64,000 bases of DNA from Bradyrhizobium semiaridum (GTDB lineage Bacteria; Pseudomonadota; Alphaproteobacteria; Rhizobiales; Xanthobacteraceae): contig NZ_JAGKJJ010000023.1 of NCBI RefSeq assembly GCF_020329505.1, positions 104,501 to 168,500 on the forward strand. The letters run 5' to 3'. Positions 33,776 through 43,617 of the stretch are shown in pieces (positions within the stretch are counted from its first letter, which is position 1; the number at the start of each line of letters is the position of its first letter). The notes beneath the pieces are model-generated. The model searched no databases. It worked only from the letters and a program-made list of their open reading frames with translations, and was not told the origin of the DNA. The position numbers were made by a program, and so were the translations under genes.

Positions 33776-34564
33776 TTATTCCGCGGTCCAGCCGCCGTCG
33801 ATCGAGTAGTTGGAGCCGGTGATCTGCGCGGCGTCGTCGCTGCACAGGAACAGCGCCAGCGCGGCAACCTGCTCCGAGGTCACGAACTCCTTGGTCGGCT
33901 GCGCGGCGAGCAGCACGTCCTTGATGACCTGCTCCTTGGTCATGTTGCGCGCCTTCATGGTCTCCGGAATCTGGTGCTCGACCAGCGGAGTCCAGACATA
34001 GCCGGGGCTGATGCAGTTGACGGTGATCTTGTGCTGGGCGAGCTCGAGTGCGGCGGTCTTGGTCAGGCCGGCAATGCCGTGCTTGGCCGAGACATAGGCC
34101 GACTTGAACGGCGAGGCGACCAGCGAGTGCGCCGAGGCGGTGTTGATGATGCGGCCCCAGCCGCGCTTCTTCATGCCGGGGACGGCGGCGCGGATGCCGT
34201 AGAACGCCGACGACAGATTGATCGCGATGATGGCTTCCCACTTCTCCGGCGGAAACTCCTCGATCGGCGCGACGAACTGGATGCCGGCATTGTTGACGAG
34301 GATATCGACCGAGCCGAAGGTCTTCTCGCCGAGCGCAACCATCTCGGCGATCTCGGCCGGCTTGGTCATGTCGGCCGGCGAATGCACTGCCTTGACCTTG
34401 AAGTCGGTCTCGATGCCGGAACGCTCCTTCTCGATGTCGGCCGGCACTCCCATGCCGTTGAGGACGATGTTGGCGCCGGCGCCTGCGAAGGCGCGCGCGA
34501 TCGCCAGTCCAATGCCGCTGGTCGAGCCGGTCACAACGGCGGTCTTGCCTGTCAGCGTACCCAT
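33776..34564 (-). CDS. bdhA: 3-Hydroxybutyrate dehydrogenase
   Basis: A 262-residue SDR matching BdhA in length and sequence. It has TGSTSGIGLAIARAF, NNAGIQFVAP, the catalytic NTASAHSLVASPFKSAYVSAKHG, the substrate-loop NCISPGYVWTPLVE, and SIDGGWTAE at the end. It oxidises D-3-hydroxybutyrate to acetoacetate with NAD+, a step in polyhydroxybutyrate turnover. It follows the patatin gene by 12 bases and is probably in one operon with it. Confidence 0.93.
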   Translation of the reverse strand: MGTLTGKTAVVTGSTSGIGLAIARAFAGAGANIVLNGMGVPADIEKERSGIETDFKVKAVHSPADMTKPAEIAEMVALGEKTFGSVDILVNNAGIQFVAPIEEFPPEKWEAIIAINLSSAFYGIRAAVPGMKKRGWGRIINTASAHSLVASPFKSAYVSAKHGIAGLTKTAALELAQHKITVNCISPGYVWTPLVEHQIPETMKARNMTKEQVIKDVLLAAQPTKEFVTSEQVAALALFLCSDDAAQITGSNYSIDGGWTAE

Positions 34565-34576
34565 TCCTATTCGCTC

Positions 34577-35746
34577 CTATTTGCTTTCCGGGGGCTTGGA
34601 TAGATCCCCCGTGAGGTCGTAAGTCACCATGGTTTCCCCGGACTGCGGCCGTTCTAGCCATTCTTTGTGACGCATCGACAAATGCACGTCGCGCACGCCG
34701 GCGCCCCAGTGCTCGACCATCGCAACATGGGAGAAGTCGTAGTCCTTGGAATTGGTCTCGTAATTCTTGCTCTTGTAGATCAGGTGCACCACCGTGACGG
34801 TGTTCTCCTTGGAGGCCTTGCGCAGCAGCTCGACCGACGGGTCGTTCTTCAGATAATCCGGCAGCTTGCTGATCAGGTCGCGCACCGCCATGCGGGCGTT
34901 GTGGATCTGCTTGTTCTTGTCGGTGTTCATCCGCGTCCTGGAGGAATAGCGGATGTCCTTTTCGCGCTCGGCGGCTTCCAGCAGGGTCTGCGGCAGCTCG
35001 CCCCGCGCGCTGAACAGGTCGACCTGGAAGATCAAAAGGTCCCGCGTCGTCTCCTCGTCGAGCACGAAGTCGAGCGGGGTGTTGGAGGCGATGCCGCCGT
35101 CCCAGTAATGCTCGCCGTCGATCACGACGGCCGGGAAGCCCGGCGGCAGCGCGCCGGACGCCATGATGTGCTCCGGGCCGATCTTCTTGCCGCGCTTCTT
35201 GAACTCGTAATTGTCGAAGTAGCAGAAATTGCCCGAGGTGACGCCGACCGCGCCGACCGAGAGGCGGGTCTTCAGATCGTTGATGCGATCGAAGTCGACG
35301 AGCCGCTCCAGCGTCTTCTTCAGCGGCGCGGTGTCGTAATAGCTCAGCGAGGAGGAGCTGCCCGGCGGCCAGAACGGCGCCGGCGGAATCCGCGGAGTGA
35401 AGAAGCCGGGCACGCCGAAGGTCGCGATCAGGGCGGCACTGGTCTCGTTGAACAGCGAGCGGGCATGCTCGCCCTTGGCGACCGGATTCCAGGACACCGG
35501 CGAGGACACCATCTCCCAGAATTCCTTCAGCCGCGGCACGCGCTTGGCCGGCTCGTTGCCGGCGATGATCGCGGCGTTGATGGCGCCGATCGAGATGCCG
35601 GCGATCCATTCCGGCTCGAAGCCGGCGTGGCAGAGCGCCTGAAACGCGCCGGCCTGATACGAGCCGAGCGCGCCGCCACCCTGGAGAACCAGCACGCGAT
35701 GGGCTTGCGCGGGCGCCGTGTCCGGCGCGGTATCCGAGCTATTCAT
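34577..35746 (-). CDS. Patatin-like phospholipase with DUF3734 tail
   Basis: A 389-residue serine hydrolase. It has the oxyanion GGGALGSYQAG, nucleophile elbow GISIGAI (GxSxG) and catalytic Asp in YWDGGIASN, followed by the DUF3734 C-terminal extension (QIHNARMAVRDLISKLPD). A lipase or depolymerase activity is expected. Its operon position before bdhA suggests it may release hydroxybutyrate or act on storage-granule-linked substrate, which is inference only. Confidence 0.9.
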   Translation of the reverse strand: MNSSDTAPDTAPAQAHRVLVLQGGGALGSYQAGAFQALCHAGFEPEWIAGISIGAINAAIIAGNEPAKRVPRLKEFWEMVSSPVSWNPVAKGEHARSLFNETSAALIATFGVPGFFTPRIPPAPFWPPGSSSSLSYYDTAPLKKTLERLVDFDRINDLKTRLSVGAVGVTSGNFCYFDNYEFKKRGKKIGPEHIMASGALPPGFPAVVIDGEHYWDGGIASNTPLDFVLDEETTRDLLIFQVDLFSARGELPQTLLEAAEREKDIRYSSRTRMNTDKNKQIHNARMAVRDLISKLPDYLKNDPSVELLRKASKENTVTVVHLIYKSKNYETNSKDYDFSHVAMVEHWGAGVRDVHLSMRHKEWLERPQSGETMVTYDLTGDLSKPPESK

Positions 35747-35900
35747 TCGAAAACCGTTCGGTCAGGAAAATACGTTGCAGCGCAGCGTGGCGTCTGTTGG
35801 CCACGGCGTCAATCGGCGACATGGCTCTCATCAAAGGGTGATCGTTTCGGAAAAGCGCATCACACTTCTCCGGATCGTGTTCACGCGGAATTTATCGAAA

Positions 35901-36398
35901 TCAGGTTGCCGCCAGGATGAGCGTCCAGAACACCTTGTACTTGGTGTTGGGAGCATAGACCGCCGCGATGCCCATTTTTGTGACGCCGCTCTTCAGCATG
36001 TTGGCCTTGTGCGGCGGGGAATCGCGCCAGCCGGAAAACGCTTCGGCCAGCGTGTGATAGCCGGCCGAGATGTTCTCGACCGCCACGGTCGCCGGATAGC
36101 CGCCGGCCTCCAGCCGCTTGCCGAGCGGGCCCTTGACGTCGTGGTCCATCTTGTTGCGGGCGGCCATCGCCTGCGACTGCTGCTCGGCGAGCTTCACCAG
36201 GTTCGGGTCGACCACGACGGTGCCGAGCCCATTGTTCTGGCGGTATTGCGAGAACAGGATCGCCGCCGCCTGGGCATCCAGCACCGCGCCCGGCTGCGCC
36301 AGGTTGACATACATGGCCGGTTCTTCCGGGATTTTGGTGTCCGCGGCGCAGCCGGCAAGCACCAGAAGCCCGAACAGGGCAACCGTCGTCCGTTTCAC
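35901..36398 (-). CDS. CAP-domain (SCP/PR-1) lipoprotein
   Basis: A 165-residue secreted protein. The N-terminus has a lipobox (LVLAGC) after a short hydrophobic segment, so it should be a lipid-anchored periplasmic or outer-membrane protein. The CAP domain shows LAEQQSQAMAARNKMDHDV, ENISAGYHTLAEAFSGWRDS, HKANMLKSGVTKMGIA and a terminal strand. Bacterial CAP proteins have no firm biochemical role. It is monocistronic. Confidence 0.88.
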   Translation of the reverse strand: MKRTTVALFGLLVLAGCAADTKIPEEPAMYVNLAQPGAVLDAQAAAILFSQYRQNNGLGTVVVDPNLVKLAEQQSQAMAARNKMDHDVKGPLGKRLEAGGYPATVAVENISAGYHTLAEAFSGWRDSPPHKANMLKSGVTKMGIAAVYAPNTKYKVFWTLILAAT

Positions 36399-36510
36399 TA
36401 GAGAAGACCCCCAAAGTTGGCCCGCCGTTGTTGCATACCAACCGTGGCTGAATGGTGAACGGGGGCTGACTTTTGGCGGTCAAATGCCACCGTTCCGGGG
36501 CCGGTGCCTT

Positions 36511-36598
36511 GTAGCCCGGATGGAGCGGAGCGCAATCCGGGAACATCAGCCGCACGGCGAGGACCCCGGATTGTGCTCCGTTCCATCCGGGCTACGGG
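36511..36598. repeat. Palindromic intergenic repeat, family E, copy 2
   Basis: Arms GTAGCCCGGATGGAGCGGAG and TCCATCCGGGCTACGGG around a 30-base centre. Confidence 0.85.
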
Positions 36599-36608
36599 GC
36601 TGCGGCCC

Positions 36609-37658
36609 TTAATCCTGGGCGGCGAAGATGCGGTAGCGGCGGGGTTGCAGGGACACGATCTCGCCGGCCTGCAGCTCGCGGTCGCGGGGGGCGTCGATCT
36701 CGATCACGGTCTGGCCCTCGCCGCCCGACAGCGCCACTTCGGCGCGCTGGATGGGGCCGAATGAGCGGACATGGCGGATGGCGCCCTCCAAGGCGCCGCT
36801 GCCGGCCGGTCCGATCGCCATGTCATGGCGGCGGACAAACAGTTTTGCGGCGCCCGAGGCCGCGCCCAGCGCCGGTAAGTTGAGGGACCGGCCGTCGAGC
36901 CGCACCGCGTCGCCGGCGACATCGACCGGCAGCACGATGGATTCGCCGATGAAGCCGTGCACGAAGGCGGTCGCCGGGTTGTCATAGACCTCGCCGGGCG
37001 AGCCGATCTGCTCGATCTTGCCCTTGTCCATCACCACGACGCGGTTGGCGACCTCGAGCGCCTCCTCCTGGTCGTGGGTGACGAAGATCGAGGTGACGTG
37101 GATCTCGTTGTGCAGCGAGCGCAGCCATTGCCTGAGCTCCTTGCGCACCTTGGCGTCGAGCGCGCCGAACGGTTCGTCGAGCAACAGGATGCGCGGCTCG
37201 ATCGCGAGCGCGCGCGCCAGCGCGATGCGCTGGCGCTGGCCACCGGACAGCTGGCTCGGATAGCGATTGGCCAGCCAGTCGAGCTGCACCAGATCGAGCA
37301 ATTCCTTGACGCGGGCCCGGATCGTCGCCTCGTCCTTGCGGATCGCGCGCGGCTGCACGCGCAGGCCGAAGGCGACGTTCTCGAACACCGTCATGTGGCG
37401 GAACAGCGCGTAATGCTGGAACACGAAGCCAACCTGGCGCTCGCTGGCGCCCCGGGAGAGCGCGTTCTCGCCATCGATCGCGACCTCGCCCGAGTCAGGC
37501 CAGTCGAGGCCGGCGATGATCCGCAGCAGCGTGGTCTTGCCCGAGCCGGACGGACCGAGCAGCGCCAGCAGCTCGCCGTCGGCGACTTTGAGATCGACAT
37601 TGTCGAGCGCGGCAAAGCTGCCGAACGTCTTTACGATGTTCTTGACTTCAATCGCCAT
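36609..37658 (-). CDS. cysA: Sulfate/thiosulfate ABC transporter ATP-binding protein
   Basis: A 349-residue importer ATPase. It has Walker A GPSGSGKTT, signature LSGGQRQR, Walker B ILLLDEPFGALD, the H-loop HDQEEA, and a TOBE-like C-terminal domain with VRRHDMAIGP. It powers the CysTW permease. Its start overlaps the end of cysW by 11 bases. It is the last gene of the minus-strand sulfur operon. Confidence 0.95.
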   Translation of the reverse strand: MAIEVKNIVKTFGSFAALDNVDLKVADGELLALLGPSGSGKTTLLRIIAGLDWPDSGEVAIDGENALSRGASERQVGFVFQHYALFRHMTVFENVAFGLRVQPRAIRKDEATIRARVKELLDLVQLDWLANRYPSQLSGGQRQRIALARALAIEPRILLLDEPFGALDAKVRKELRQWLRSLHNEIHVTSIFVTHDQEEALEVANRVVVMDKGKIEQIGSPGEVYDNPATAFVHGFIGESIVLPVDVAGDAVRLDGRSLNLPALGAASGAAKLFVRRHDMAIGPAGSGALEGAIRHVRSFGPIQRAEVALSGGEGQTVIEIDAPRDRELQAGEIVSLQPRRYRIFAAQD

Positions 37659-38610
37659 CGCTCACCTCTGCCTCATCCAGCCGCCGCTCGAGGATGGTCT
37701 TCATGACCAGCGTGATCAGCGCCAGCATCGCCAGCAGCGATGCGATCGCGAACGACGCGACGAACTGGTATTCGTTGTAGAGAATCTCGACCAGCAGCGG
37801 CATCGTGTTGGTCTCGCCGCGGATATGGCCCGACACCACCGAGACCGCGCCGAACTCGCCCATCGCGCGCGCGTTGCAGAGCAGCACACCGTAGAGCAGG
37901 CCCCATTTGATGTTGGGCAGCGTGATTCGGAAGAAGGTCTGCAGGCCCGAGGCGCCGAGCGAGATCGCCGCCTCTTCTTCCTGGGTGCCCTGCTCCTGCA
38001 TCAGCGGGATCAGCGCGCGCGCCACGAAGGGGAAGGTGACGAAGATCGTCGCCAGCGCGATGCCGGGCACCGCGAACAGGATGTGCACGTTGTGCGCCTG
38101 CAGCCACGGGCCGAAGAAGCCCTGCGCGCCGAACAGCAGCACGAAGACGAGGCCGGAGATCACGGGCGAGACCGAGAACGGCAGGTCGATCAGCGTGATC
38201 AGGAAGGTCTTGCCGGTGAACTCGAACTTCGAGATCGCCCAGGCCGCGATCACCCCGAATACGAGGTTGAGGGTGACCGAGATCGCGGCGATCAGCAGCG
38301 TCAGCTTGATGGCGGCCATCGCCTCCGGCTCGGCCAGCGCGGCGAAATAGGCCATGATGCCCTTCGAGAAGGCCGATGCGAACACGACCACCAGCGGCAG
38401 CACGACAAAGATGCTGAGGAAGGCGATCGCCAGTGTGATGATGATGAAGCGGATCGGGCCGGGCTCGGTGCGCAGGTCGCGCGGCGCGGTGACGGGCTGG
38501 ATGCGCGCCACCTCGAGCAGCGGCGCCGGAACCGCGACGCTGACGTCGGTCGCGGCTGCGTAAGCCTGCAACTGCGACGTGGAAGGAGCCAATCCCGATT
38601 GCATCGACAT
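37648..38610 (-). CDS. cysW: Sulfate ABC transporter permease
   Basis: A 320-residue integral membrane permease. The EAA loop is EEEAAISLGASGLQTFFRITLPN, and there are about six helices. It pairs with CysT to form the sulfate channel. The N-terminus has a 35-residue cytosolic extension before the first helix. The reading frame ends inside cysA, consistent with translational coupling. Confidence 0.94.
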   Translation of the reverse strand: MSMQSGLAPSTSQLQAYAAATDVSVAVPAPLLEVARIQPVTAPRDLRTEPGPIRFIIITLAIAFLSIFVVLPLVVVFASAFSKGIMAYFAALAEPEAMAAIKLTLLIAAISVTLNLVFGVIAAWAISKFEFTGKTFLITLIDLPFSVSPVISGLVFVLLFGAQGFFGPWLQAHNVHILFAVPGIALATIFVTFPFVARALIPLMQEQGTQEEEAAISLGASGLQTFFRITLPNIKWGLLYGVLLCNARAMGEFGAVSVVSGHIRGETNTMPLLVEILYNEYQFVASFAIASLLAMLALITLVMKTILERRLDEAEVSDGD

Positions 38611-38618
38611 CTAGAGCC

Positions 38619-39455
38619 TCAATGCGCGGGAATGCGGGTTTGCGCCCAACGCTGCAGGCGGTTGATCACGAAGATGATCAGGAAAGAGGCCAGCAGCATC
38701 ACCACGGCGATCGCGGTGGCGTCGGCGTAACGGAATTCGGATAGCCGGATCACGATCAGGAGCGGCGCGATCTCGGAAACGTTCGGCAGATTGCCGGCGA
38801 TGAAGATCACCGAGCCGTACTCGCCGATGGCGCGGGCGAAGGCGAGCGCGAAACCGGTGAGCAGCGCCGGGATCAGGCTGGGCAGAATGACACGGAAGAC
38901 GGTGTGCCAGCGATTGGCCCCGAGGCTCGCCGCCGCCTCCTCGATCTCGGGGTCGAGATCGATCAGCACCGGCTGCACCGTGCGCACGACGAAGGGGATG
39001 CCGATGAAGACCATCGCGATGAAGATGCCGATCGGCGTGAACGCGACCTTGATGCCGAGTTCGGCAAGCGGCGCGCCGAGCCAGCCCTTCTGCGCGAACA
39101 GCTGTGTCAGCGCGACGCCGGCAACCGCCGTGGGCAGAGCAAAGGGGATATCGACGATGGCATCGAACAGCCGCCGGCCCGGAAAGCGGTACCGCACCAG
39201 CGCCCAGACGATGATGGTGCCCATCACCAGATTGACGCAGGCGGCCGCGAACGACAGGCCGAACGAAATCTTCAGCGCGTTCAAAGTGCGGCGGCTGGTG
39301 ATGATGCCCCAGAACTGCTCGAAGCTGAGCTCGAATGTCTTCAGGAACAGGCCGGCCAGCGGAATCAAGATAATGACGGAGAGCCAAGTCAGGGTCAGTC
39401 CCATGGTGAGACCGAATCCCGGCAGGGTACTGCGCCGTGCAACCGCTGTGCTCAC
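38619..39455 (-). CDS. cysT: Sulfate ABC transporter permease
   Basis: A 278-residue permease subunit (also called CysU). The EAA loop reads EIEEAAASLGANRWHTVFRVILPS, with LPTAVAGVAL and FARAIGEYGSVIFIAGN downstream, the latter highly typical of CysT. It is eight bases upstream of cysW. Confidence 0.94.
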   Translation of the reverse strand: MSTAVARRSTLPGFGLTMGLTLTWLSVIILIPLAGLFLKTFELSFEQFWGIITSRRTLNALKISFGLSFAAACVNLVMGTIIVWALVRYRFPGRRLFDAIVDIPFALPTAVAGVALTQLFAQKGWLGAPLAELGIKVAFTPIGIFIAMVFIGIPFVVRTVQPVLIDLDPEIEEAAASLGANRWHTVFRVILPSLIPALLTGFALAFARAIGEYGSVIFIAGNLPNVSEIAPLLIVIRLSEFRYADATAIAVVMLLASFLIIFVINRLQRWAQTRIPAH

Positions 39456-39555
39456 AAATCCCCCTGTTCGACCCGAAGCGCGATGATCGTGCTTCGGTCC
39501 TTTGTTTCGCGCGCGATCCAGTTCACACTTTTTCGGATCATGCGCGGAGCTTCAA

Positions 39556-40545
39556 TCAGTTCTTGTAAATCTGATCGAAGATGCCGCCCTCGGCAAAATG
39601 CTCCTTCTGCGCCTTGGTCCAACCACCAAAAACGTCGTCGATAGTGAAAAGTTCGACCTTGGCGAAAGATTTTTCGTACTCCCTCGCGATTTCAGGGTCG
39701 CGCGGCCGGTAGGAGTTGCGGGCGGCGATCTCCTGGCCTTCCTTGGTGTACCAGTACTTCAGGTAGGCCTCGGCGACGGCGCGGGTGCCCTTCTTGTCGG
39801 CGACCGCGTCGACCACGGCGACCGGCGGTTCGGCCAGGATCGACTGCGGCGGCGCCACGATCTCGAACTTGTCCTTGCCGAATTCCCGTTGCGCCAGAAA
39901 GGCTTCGTTCTCCCACGCGAGCAGCACGTCGCCGACGCCGCGCTCGACGAAAGTGACGGTCGAGCCGCGCGCGCCGGTGTCGAGCACCGGGACGTTCTGG
40001 AACAGGTCGGCGACGAACTTCCTGGCCTTGTCGGCAGAACCATACTTCTTCTGGGCATAACCCCAAGCGGCAAGATAATTCCAGCGCGCACCACCCGAGG
40101 TTTTCGGATTCGGCGTGATCACGCTGACGCCGGGCTTGATCAGGTCGTCCCAATCCTTGATGCCCTTGGGATTGCCCTTGCGCACCAGAAAGACGATGGT
40201 GGAGGTATAGGGCGAGGCGTTGAGCGGCAGCCGCTTTTGCCAGTCGGCGGCCACCAGGCCCTTGCCGGCCACCGCGTCGATGTCGTAGGCGAGCGCCAGC
40301 GTGACGACGTCGGCCTGCAGCCCGTCGATCACGGCGCGCGCCTGCGAGCCGGAGCCGCCATGCGACTGCTTGATCTCGACGCTCTTGCCGGTTTCCTTCT
40401 GATAGGCCGCGGCGAACGCCTTGTTGAAATCCACATAGAGCTCGCGGGTCGGATCGTACGATACGTTGAGCAGCGACACGTCGGCGGCGAAGGCCGAGCT
40501 CGCCCACAACAGTCCCGCGACCAGCGGCAGCATACGACGGATCAT
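39556..40545 (-). CDS. sbp: Periplasmic sulfate-binding protein
   Basis: A 329-residue solute-binding protein. The signal peptide ends SSAFAADV. It has LLNVSYDPTRELYVDFN, QSHGGSGSQARAV and TPNPKTSGGARWNYLAAWGY, the sulfate-binding signatures of Sbp/CysP. It delivers sulfate to CysTWA. I start at the ATG at 40545 (MIRRMLP) rather than one four codons upstream. A 174-bp gap to cysH may hold an internal promoter. Confidence 0.94.
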   Translation of the reverse strand: MIRRMLPLVAGLLWASSAFAADVSLLNVSYDPTRELYVDFNKAFAAAYQKETGKSVEIKQSHGGSGSQARAVIDGLQADVVTLALAYDIDAVAGKGLVAADWQKRLPLNASPYTSTIVFLVRKGNPKGIKDWDDLIKPGVSVITPNPKTSGGARWNYLAAWGYAQKKYGSADKARKFVADLFQNVPVLDTGARGSTVTFVERGVGDVLLAWENEAFLAQREFGKDKFEIVAPPQSILAEPPVAVVDAVADKKGTRAVAEAYLKYWYTKEGQEIAARNSYRPRDPEIAREYEKSFAKVELFTIDDVFGGWTKAQKEHFAEGGIFDQIYKN

Positions 40546-40719
40546 TTCTGTCTCCATTCAACCTGAGAATGTCAGGGAGCACGCCTGACATAACTCGCGG
40601 CGAAGTGGGTGTAAGTCAACGGAACCGATTTTCTTTGTTTGCGACCGCGCAACGCGGTTTTGCTACGTAGGCGCTGCGTTGCGAAGGCTTTGTCGTGCGG
40701 CTCTTTGTTCGCGCCTGCT

Positions 40720-41436
40720 CTACGACATCTTCATCGTATGGATGCCGCATTCCGTCTTGGCGCGGCCGCGCCAGCGGCCGGCGCGCGCATCCTCGCCGGC
40801 AGCGGACCGGCTGCTGCAAGGCATACACCCGACCGACTGATATCCCGATGCGACAAGTGGATGCGGCGGCAGTTTTGCGAGGGCGTAGATCGCCTCGATG
40901 TCCTCGCGGGAAACATTGGCGAACGGGTTGAATTTCAACCTGACGCCGTCATCCTCGACCACGGGGATATCGGCGCGCGCACCGCCCTGGAAACGCTTGC
41001 GGCCGTTGATCCATCCCGCGAACGGCTCGAGCGCGCGCGCCAGCGGCTCGACCTTGCGGATGCGGCAGCAGGCGTCGGGATCGGTGAACCACAACTCGCG
41101 ATCCGGATCCTGTTGTGCCAGCACCTGCTCGTCGGGCTTGATCGAGCGCACATCGGTGAGGCCGAGCGTCTCGATCAGCGTGTCGCGATAGGCCAGCGTC
41201 TCCTCGAACAGCCAGCCGGTGTCGAGGAAGACGACCGGAATCGACGGATCGACGTCGGCCATCACCTTGAGCAGCGCGGCGGACTCGGTGCCGAACGACG
41301 ACACCAGCGCCAGTCTCTCGCGGCCGACCGCTTGCAGCGCCGCCGCGATCACCTCGGCGGGCGATGCCGTGCGCAGCGCGCGGTCGAGCGCATCCGCTGC
41401 CGGCTGCTGTGCGAGCTCTGGTGCGAGCGTGCTCAC
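40720..41436 (-). CDS. cysH: Adenylylsulfate (APS/PAPS) reductase
   Basis: A 238-residue thioredoxin-dependent reductase. It has the P-loop-like SSFGTESAALL, LDTGWLFEET, and the Cys set DACC (near residue 120), CMPC (near 206), and the catalytic ECGIH near the C-terminus. The CC + CxxC pairs mark the [4Fe-4S] class that normally uses APS rather than PAPS. It reduces activated sulfate to sulfite. Its start overlaps the DUF934 gene stop (ATGA). Confidence 0.94.
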   Translation of the reverse strand: MSTLAPELAQQPAADALDRALRTASPAEVIAAALQAVGRERLALVSSFGTESAALLKVMADVDPSIPVVFLDTGWLFEETLAYRDTLIETLGLTDVRSIKPDEQVLAQQDPDRELWFTDPDACCRIRKVEPLARALEPFAGWINGRKRFQGGARADIPVVEDDGVRLKFNPFANVSREDIEAIYALAKLPPHPLVASGYQSVGCMPCSSRSAAGEDARAGRWRGRAKTECGIHTMKMS

Positions 41437-41948
41437 TGGCCGGCACTCTCCGAGTAACGCAGCTGCATGCGGCGGTTGAGTGCGGTGACGCGGCCGTCGC
41501 CGGTCGGCTGGTAGAACACCGAATAGCGCTTCATGGTCTCGGCGAAGGCATCGGCGTCGGCATCCTTCTTCACCTCGAAGGCGTCGAAGCCGGCCCGCGT
41601 CATGAACACGAACTGGTCGCGCAGGATCTGGCCGGTGGCGCGCAGCTCGCCGTCATAGCCATGACGCTCGCGCAACAGGCGCGCCTGGCTGTAGGCACGA
41701 CCGTCGCGGAAGGTCGGGAACACCAGCGCGACCGACGCCAACCGGTCGAGCCACGGCACGAGATCGTCGAGGTTGCGGTTGTTCGGCCAGATCACGCCGG
41801 TCTTGCCGGCGCGGCGCAGCAGCGCCTCCGGATCGGCGAGGAAACGCTCCGCCGTCACCAGCACCGCGCCGTCGCCCGGCAATTCGGCGCCGTCGGCGAC
41901 GTGCACGAACAGATCGGTCGTGATTCTTCCCTGCTTAACGAGTGGCAT
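41433..41948 (-). CDS. DUF934 sulfur-assimilation accessory protein
   Basis: A 171-residue DUF934 protein, almost always found between sulfite reductase and cysH in proteobacteria. The conserved core is IWPNNRNLDDLVPWLDRL, LVFPTFRDGRAYSQARLLRE and ELRATGQILRDQ. The role is unproven, often proposed as a sulfite reductase partner. It overlaps cysI by 14 bases and cysH by 4, so the three genes are tightly coupled. Confidence 0.9.
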   Translation of the reverse strand: MPLVKQGRITTDLFVHVADGAELPGDGAVLVTAERFLADPEALLRRAGKTGVIWPNNRNLDDLVPWLDRLASVALVFPTFRDGRAYSQARLLRERHGYDGELRATGQILRDQFVFMTRAGFDAFEVKKDADADAFAETMKRYSVFYQPTGDGRVTALNRRMQLRYSESAGQ

Positions 41949-43590
41949 AAACCCGCTCCCTGAAAGGCTCGACGCCCAGACGCTTCACCGTATCGACGAA
42001 CAATTCCTCGGGACGGTCGCGCAGCGCGAGATAGGCTTCGACAATGTCTTCGATCACGTCGGCGACTTCCGCATAGGGAACGGCCGGGCCGATCAAGGTG
42101 CCCATCTGCGCGTTCTCGTCGGCGCGGCCGCCGATCGTGATCTGGTAGAATTCCTCACCGTTCTTCTCGACGCCGAGAATGCCGATATGGCCGACATGGT
42201 GATGGCCGCAGGCATTGATGCAGCCGGATATGTTGATATGCAGACGGCCGATCAGGCCGGCGGTGTCGTGATTGGCGAAGCGCCGCGTCAACTCCTGCGC
42301 GATCGGAATCGAGCGCGCATTGGCCAGCGAGCAGTAATCCAGCCCCGGGCAGGCGATGATGTCGGTGACGAGATTGACGTTCGGCGTCGCCAGGCCAAGG
42401 CGGTCGAACGCCTTGAAAAGGGCCGGCAGGTCGCGCTTGGCGACATGCGGCAGCGCCAGGTTCTGCTCGTGGCCGACGCGGATTTCGCCGAATGAATATT
42501 TATCGGCGAGATCGGCGAGCGCGTCCATCTGCTCGGCGGTGGCATCGCCGGGCGGGCCGCCGACCGGCTTCAGCGACAGCGTCACGATCGAATAGCCCTG
42601 CACCTTGTGCGCCGACACCGAGTTCTTGCGCCAGCGCTCGAACAGCGGATCGTGCGCGGCCTGCTTCAATTCGTCCGGCATGTGCGGCAGCTTTTCGTAA
42701 GCCGGATAGGAGAAGCGCGAGCGCACCTCCTCGATGGCGCGGTGATCGAGCCGCAGCTCGCTATCGCCCATCTGCCGCCACTCTTCGTCGACCTCCTTGG
42801 CGAACTTCTCGATGCCGAGCTCGTGCACCAGGATCTTGATGCGCGCCTTGTAGATGTTGTCGCGGCGGCCGTACTGGTTGTAGACCCGCAGGATCGCCTC
42901 GATGTAGCTCAGGACGTCGCGGCCGTGCACGAACGGCTTGATGGTCTTGGCGATGAACGGCGTGCGGCCGAGGCCGCCGCCGACCAGCACCTCGAAACCG
43001 GTCTCGCCGTCGGCATTCTTGTGCAGGCGCAGGCCGATGTCGTGGATCTTGATCGCGGCGCGATCGTGCTCGGAAGCGGTGATCGCGATCTTGAACTTGC
43101 GCGGCAGGAACGAGAATTCCGGATGCAGCGTGGTGTGCTGGCGGATCAGCTCCGACCAGATGCGTGGATCCTCGATCTCGCCGGGCGCGACGCCGGCCCA
43201 CTGATCCGAGGTGACGTTGCGCATATTGTTGCCGGAGGTCTGCATCGCGTGGATGCCGACTTCGGCAAGATCTGCCAGCGCGTCCGGCAGTTCGGCGAGC
43301 TTGATCCAGTTGAACTGGATGTTCTGCCGCGTGGTGAAGTGGCCGTAACCGCGGTCGTAGCGGCGCGCGACATGGGCGAGCCGGCGCAGCTGCTTGGTCG
43401 ACAGCGTGCCGTAGGGGATCGCGACGCGGAACATGTAAGCGTGCAGTTGCAGGTACACGCCGTTCTGCAAGCGGAGGATCTTGAATTCGTCCTCGGTGAG
43501 CTCGCCGGAGAGGCGGCGCTTCACCTGATCGCGGAATTCCGAGACACGCTCGTTGATCAGCGTGCGGTCGAGTTCGTCATATGCATACAT
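41935..43590 (-). CDS. cysI: Sulfite reductase (siroheme/[4Fe-4S] hemoprotein)
   Basis: A 551-residue nitrite/sulfite reductase. It has two ferredoxin-like half-domains and two four-helix lobes. The cluster/siroheme ligands are CPGLDYCSLANARSIP and SGCINACGHH. It reduces sulfite to sulfide with six electrons. No CysJ flavoprotein is adjacent, so ferredoxin or another donor is likely. Genomic context with cysH, cysG and DUF934 favours sulfite over nitrite. Confidence 0.93.
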   Translation of the reverse strand: MYAYDELDRTLINERVSEFRDQVKRRLSGELTEDEFKILRLQNGVYLQLHAYMFRVAIPYGTLSTKQLRRLAHVARRYDRGYGHFTTRQNIQFNWIKLAELPDALADLAEVGIHAMQTSGNNMRNVTSDQWAGVAPGEIEDPRIWSELIRQHTTLHPEFSFLPRKFKIAITASEHDRAAIKIHDIGLRLHKNADGETGFEVLVGGGLGRTPFIAKTIKPFVHGRDVLSYIEAILRVYNQYGRRDNIYKARIKILVHELGIEKFAKEVDEEWRQMGDSELRLDHRAIEEVRSRFSYPAYEKLPHMPDELKQAAHDPLFERWRKNSVSAHKVQGYSIVTLSLKPVGGPPGDATAEQMDALADLADKYSFGEIRVGHEQNLALPHVAKRDLPALFKAFDRLGLATPNVNLVTDIIACPGLDYCSLANARSIPIAQELTRRFANHDTAGLIGRLHINISGCINACGHHHVGHIGILGVEKNGEEFYQITIGGRADENAQMGTLIGPAVPYAEVADVIEDIVEAYLALRDRPEELFVDTVKRLGVEPFRERVYATR

Positions 43591-43617
43591 GATGGATGAG
43601 CCTTGCGCCGGCGCGCC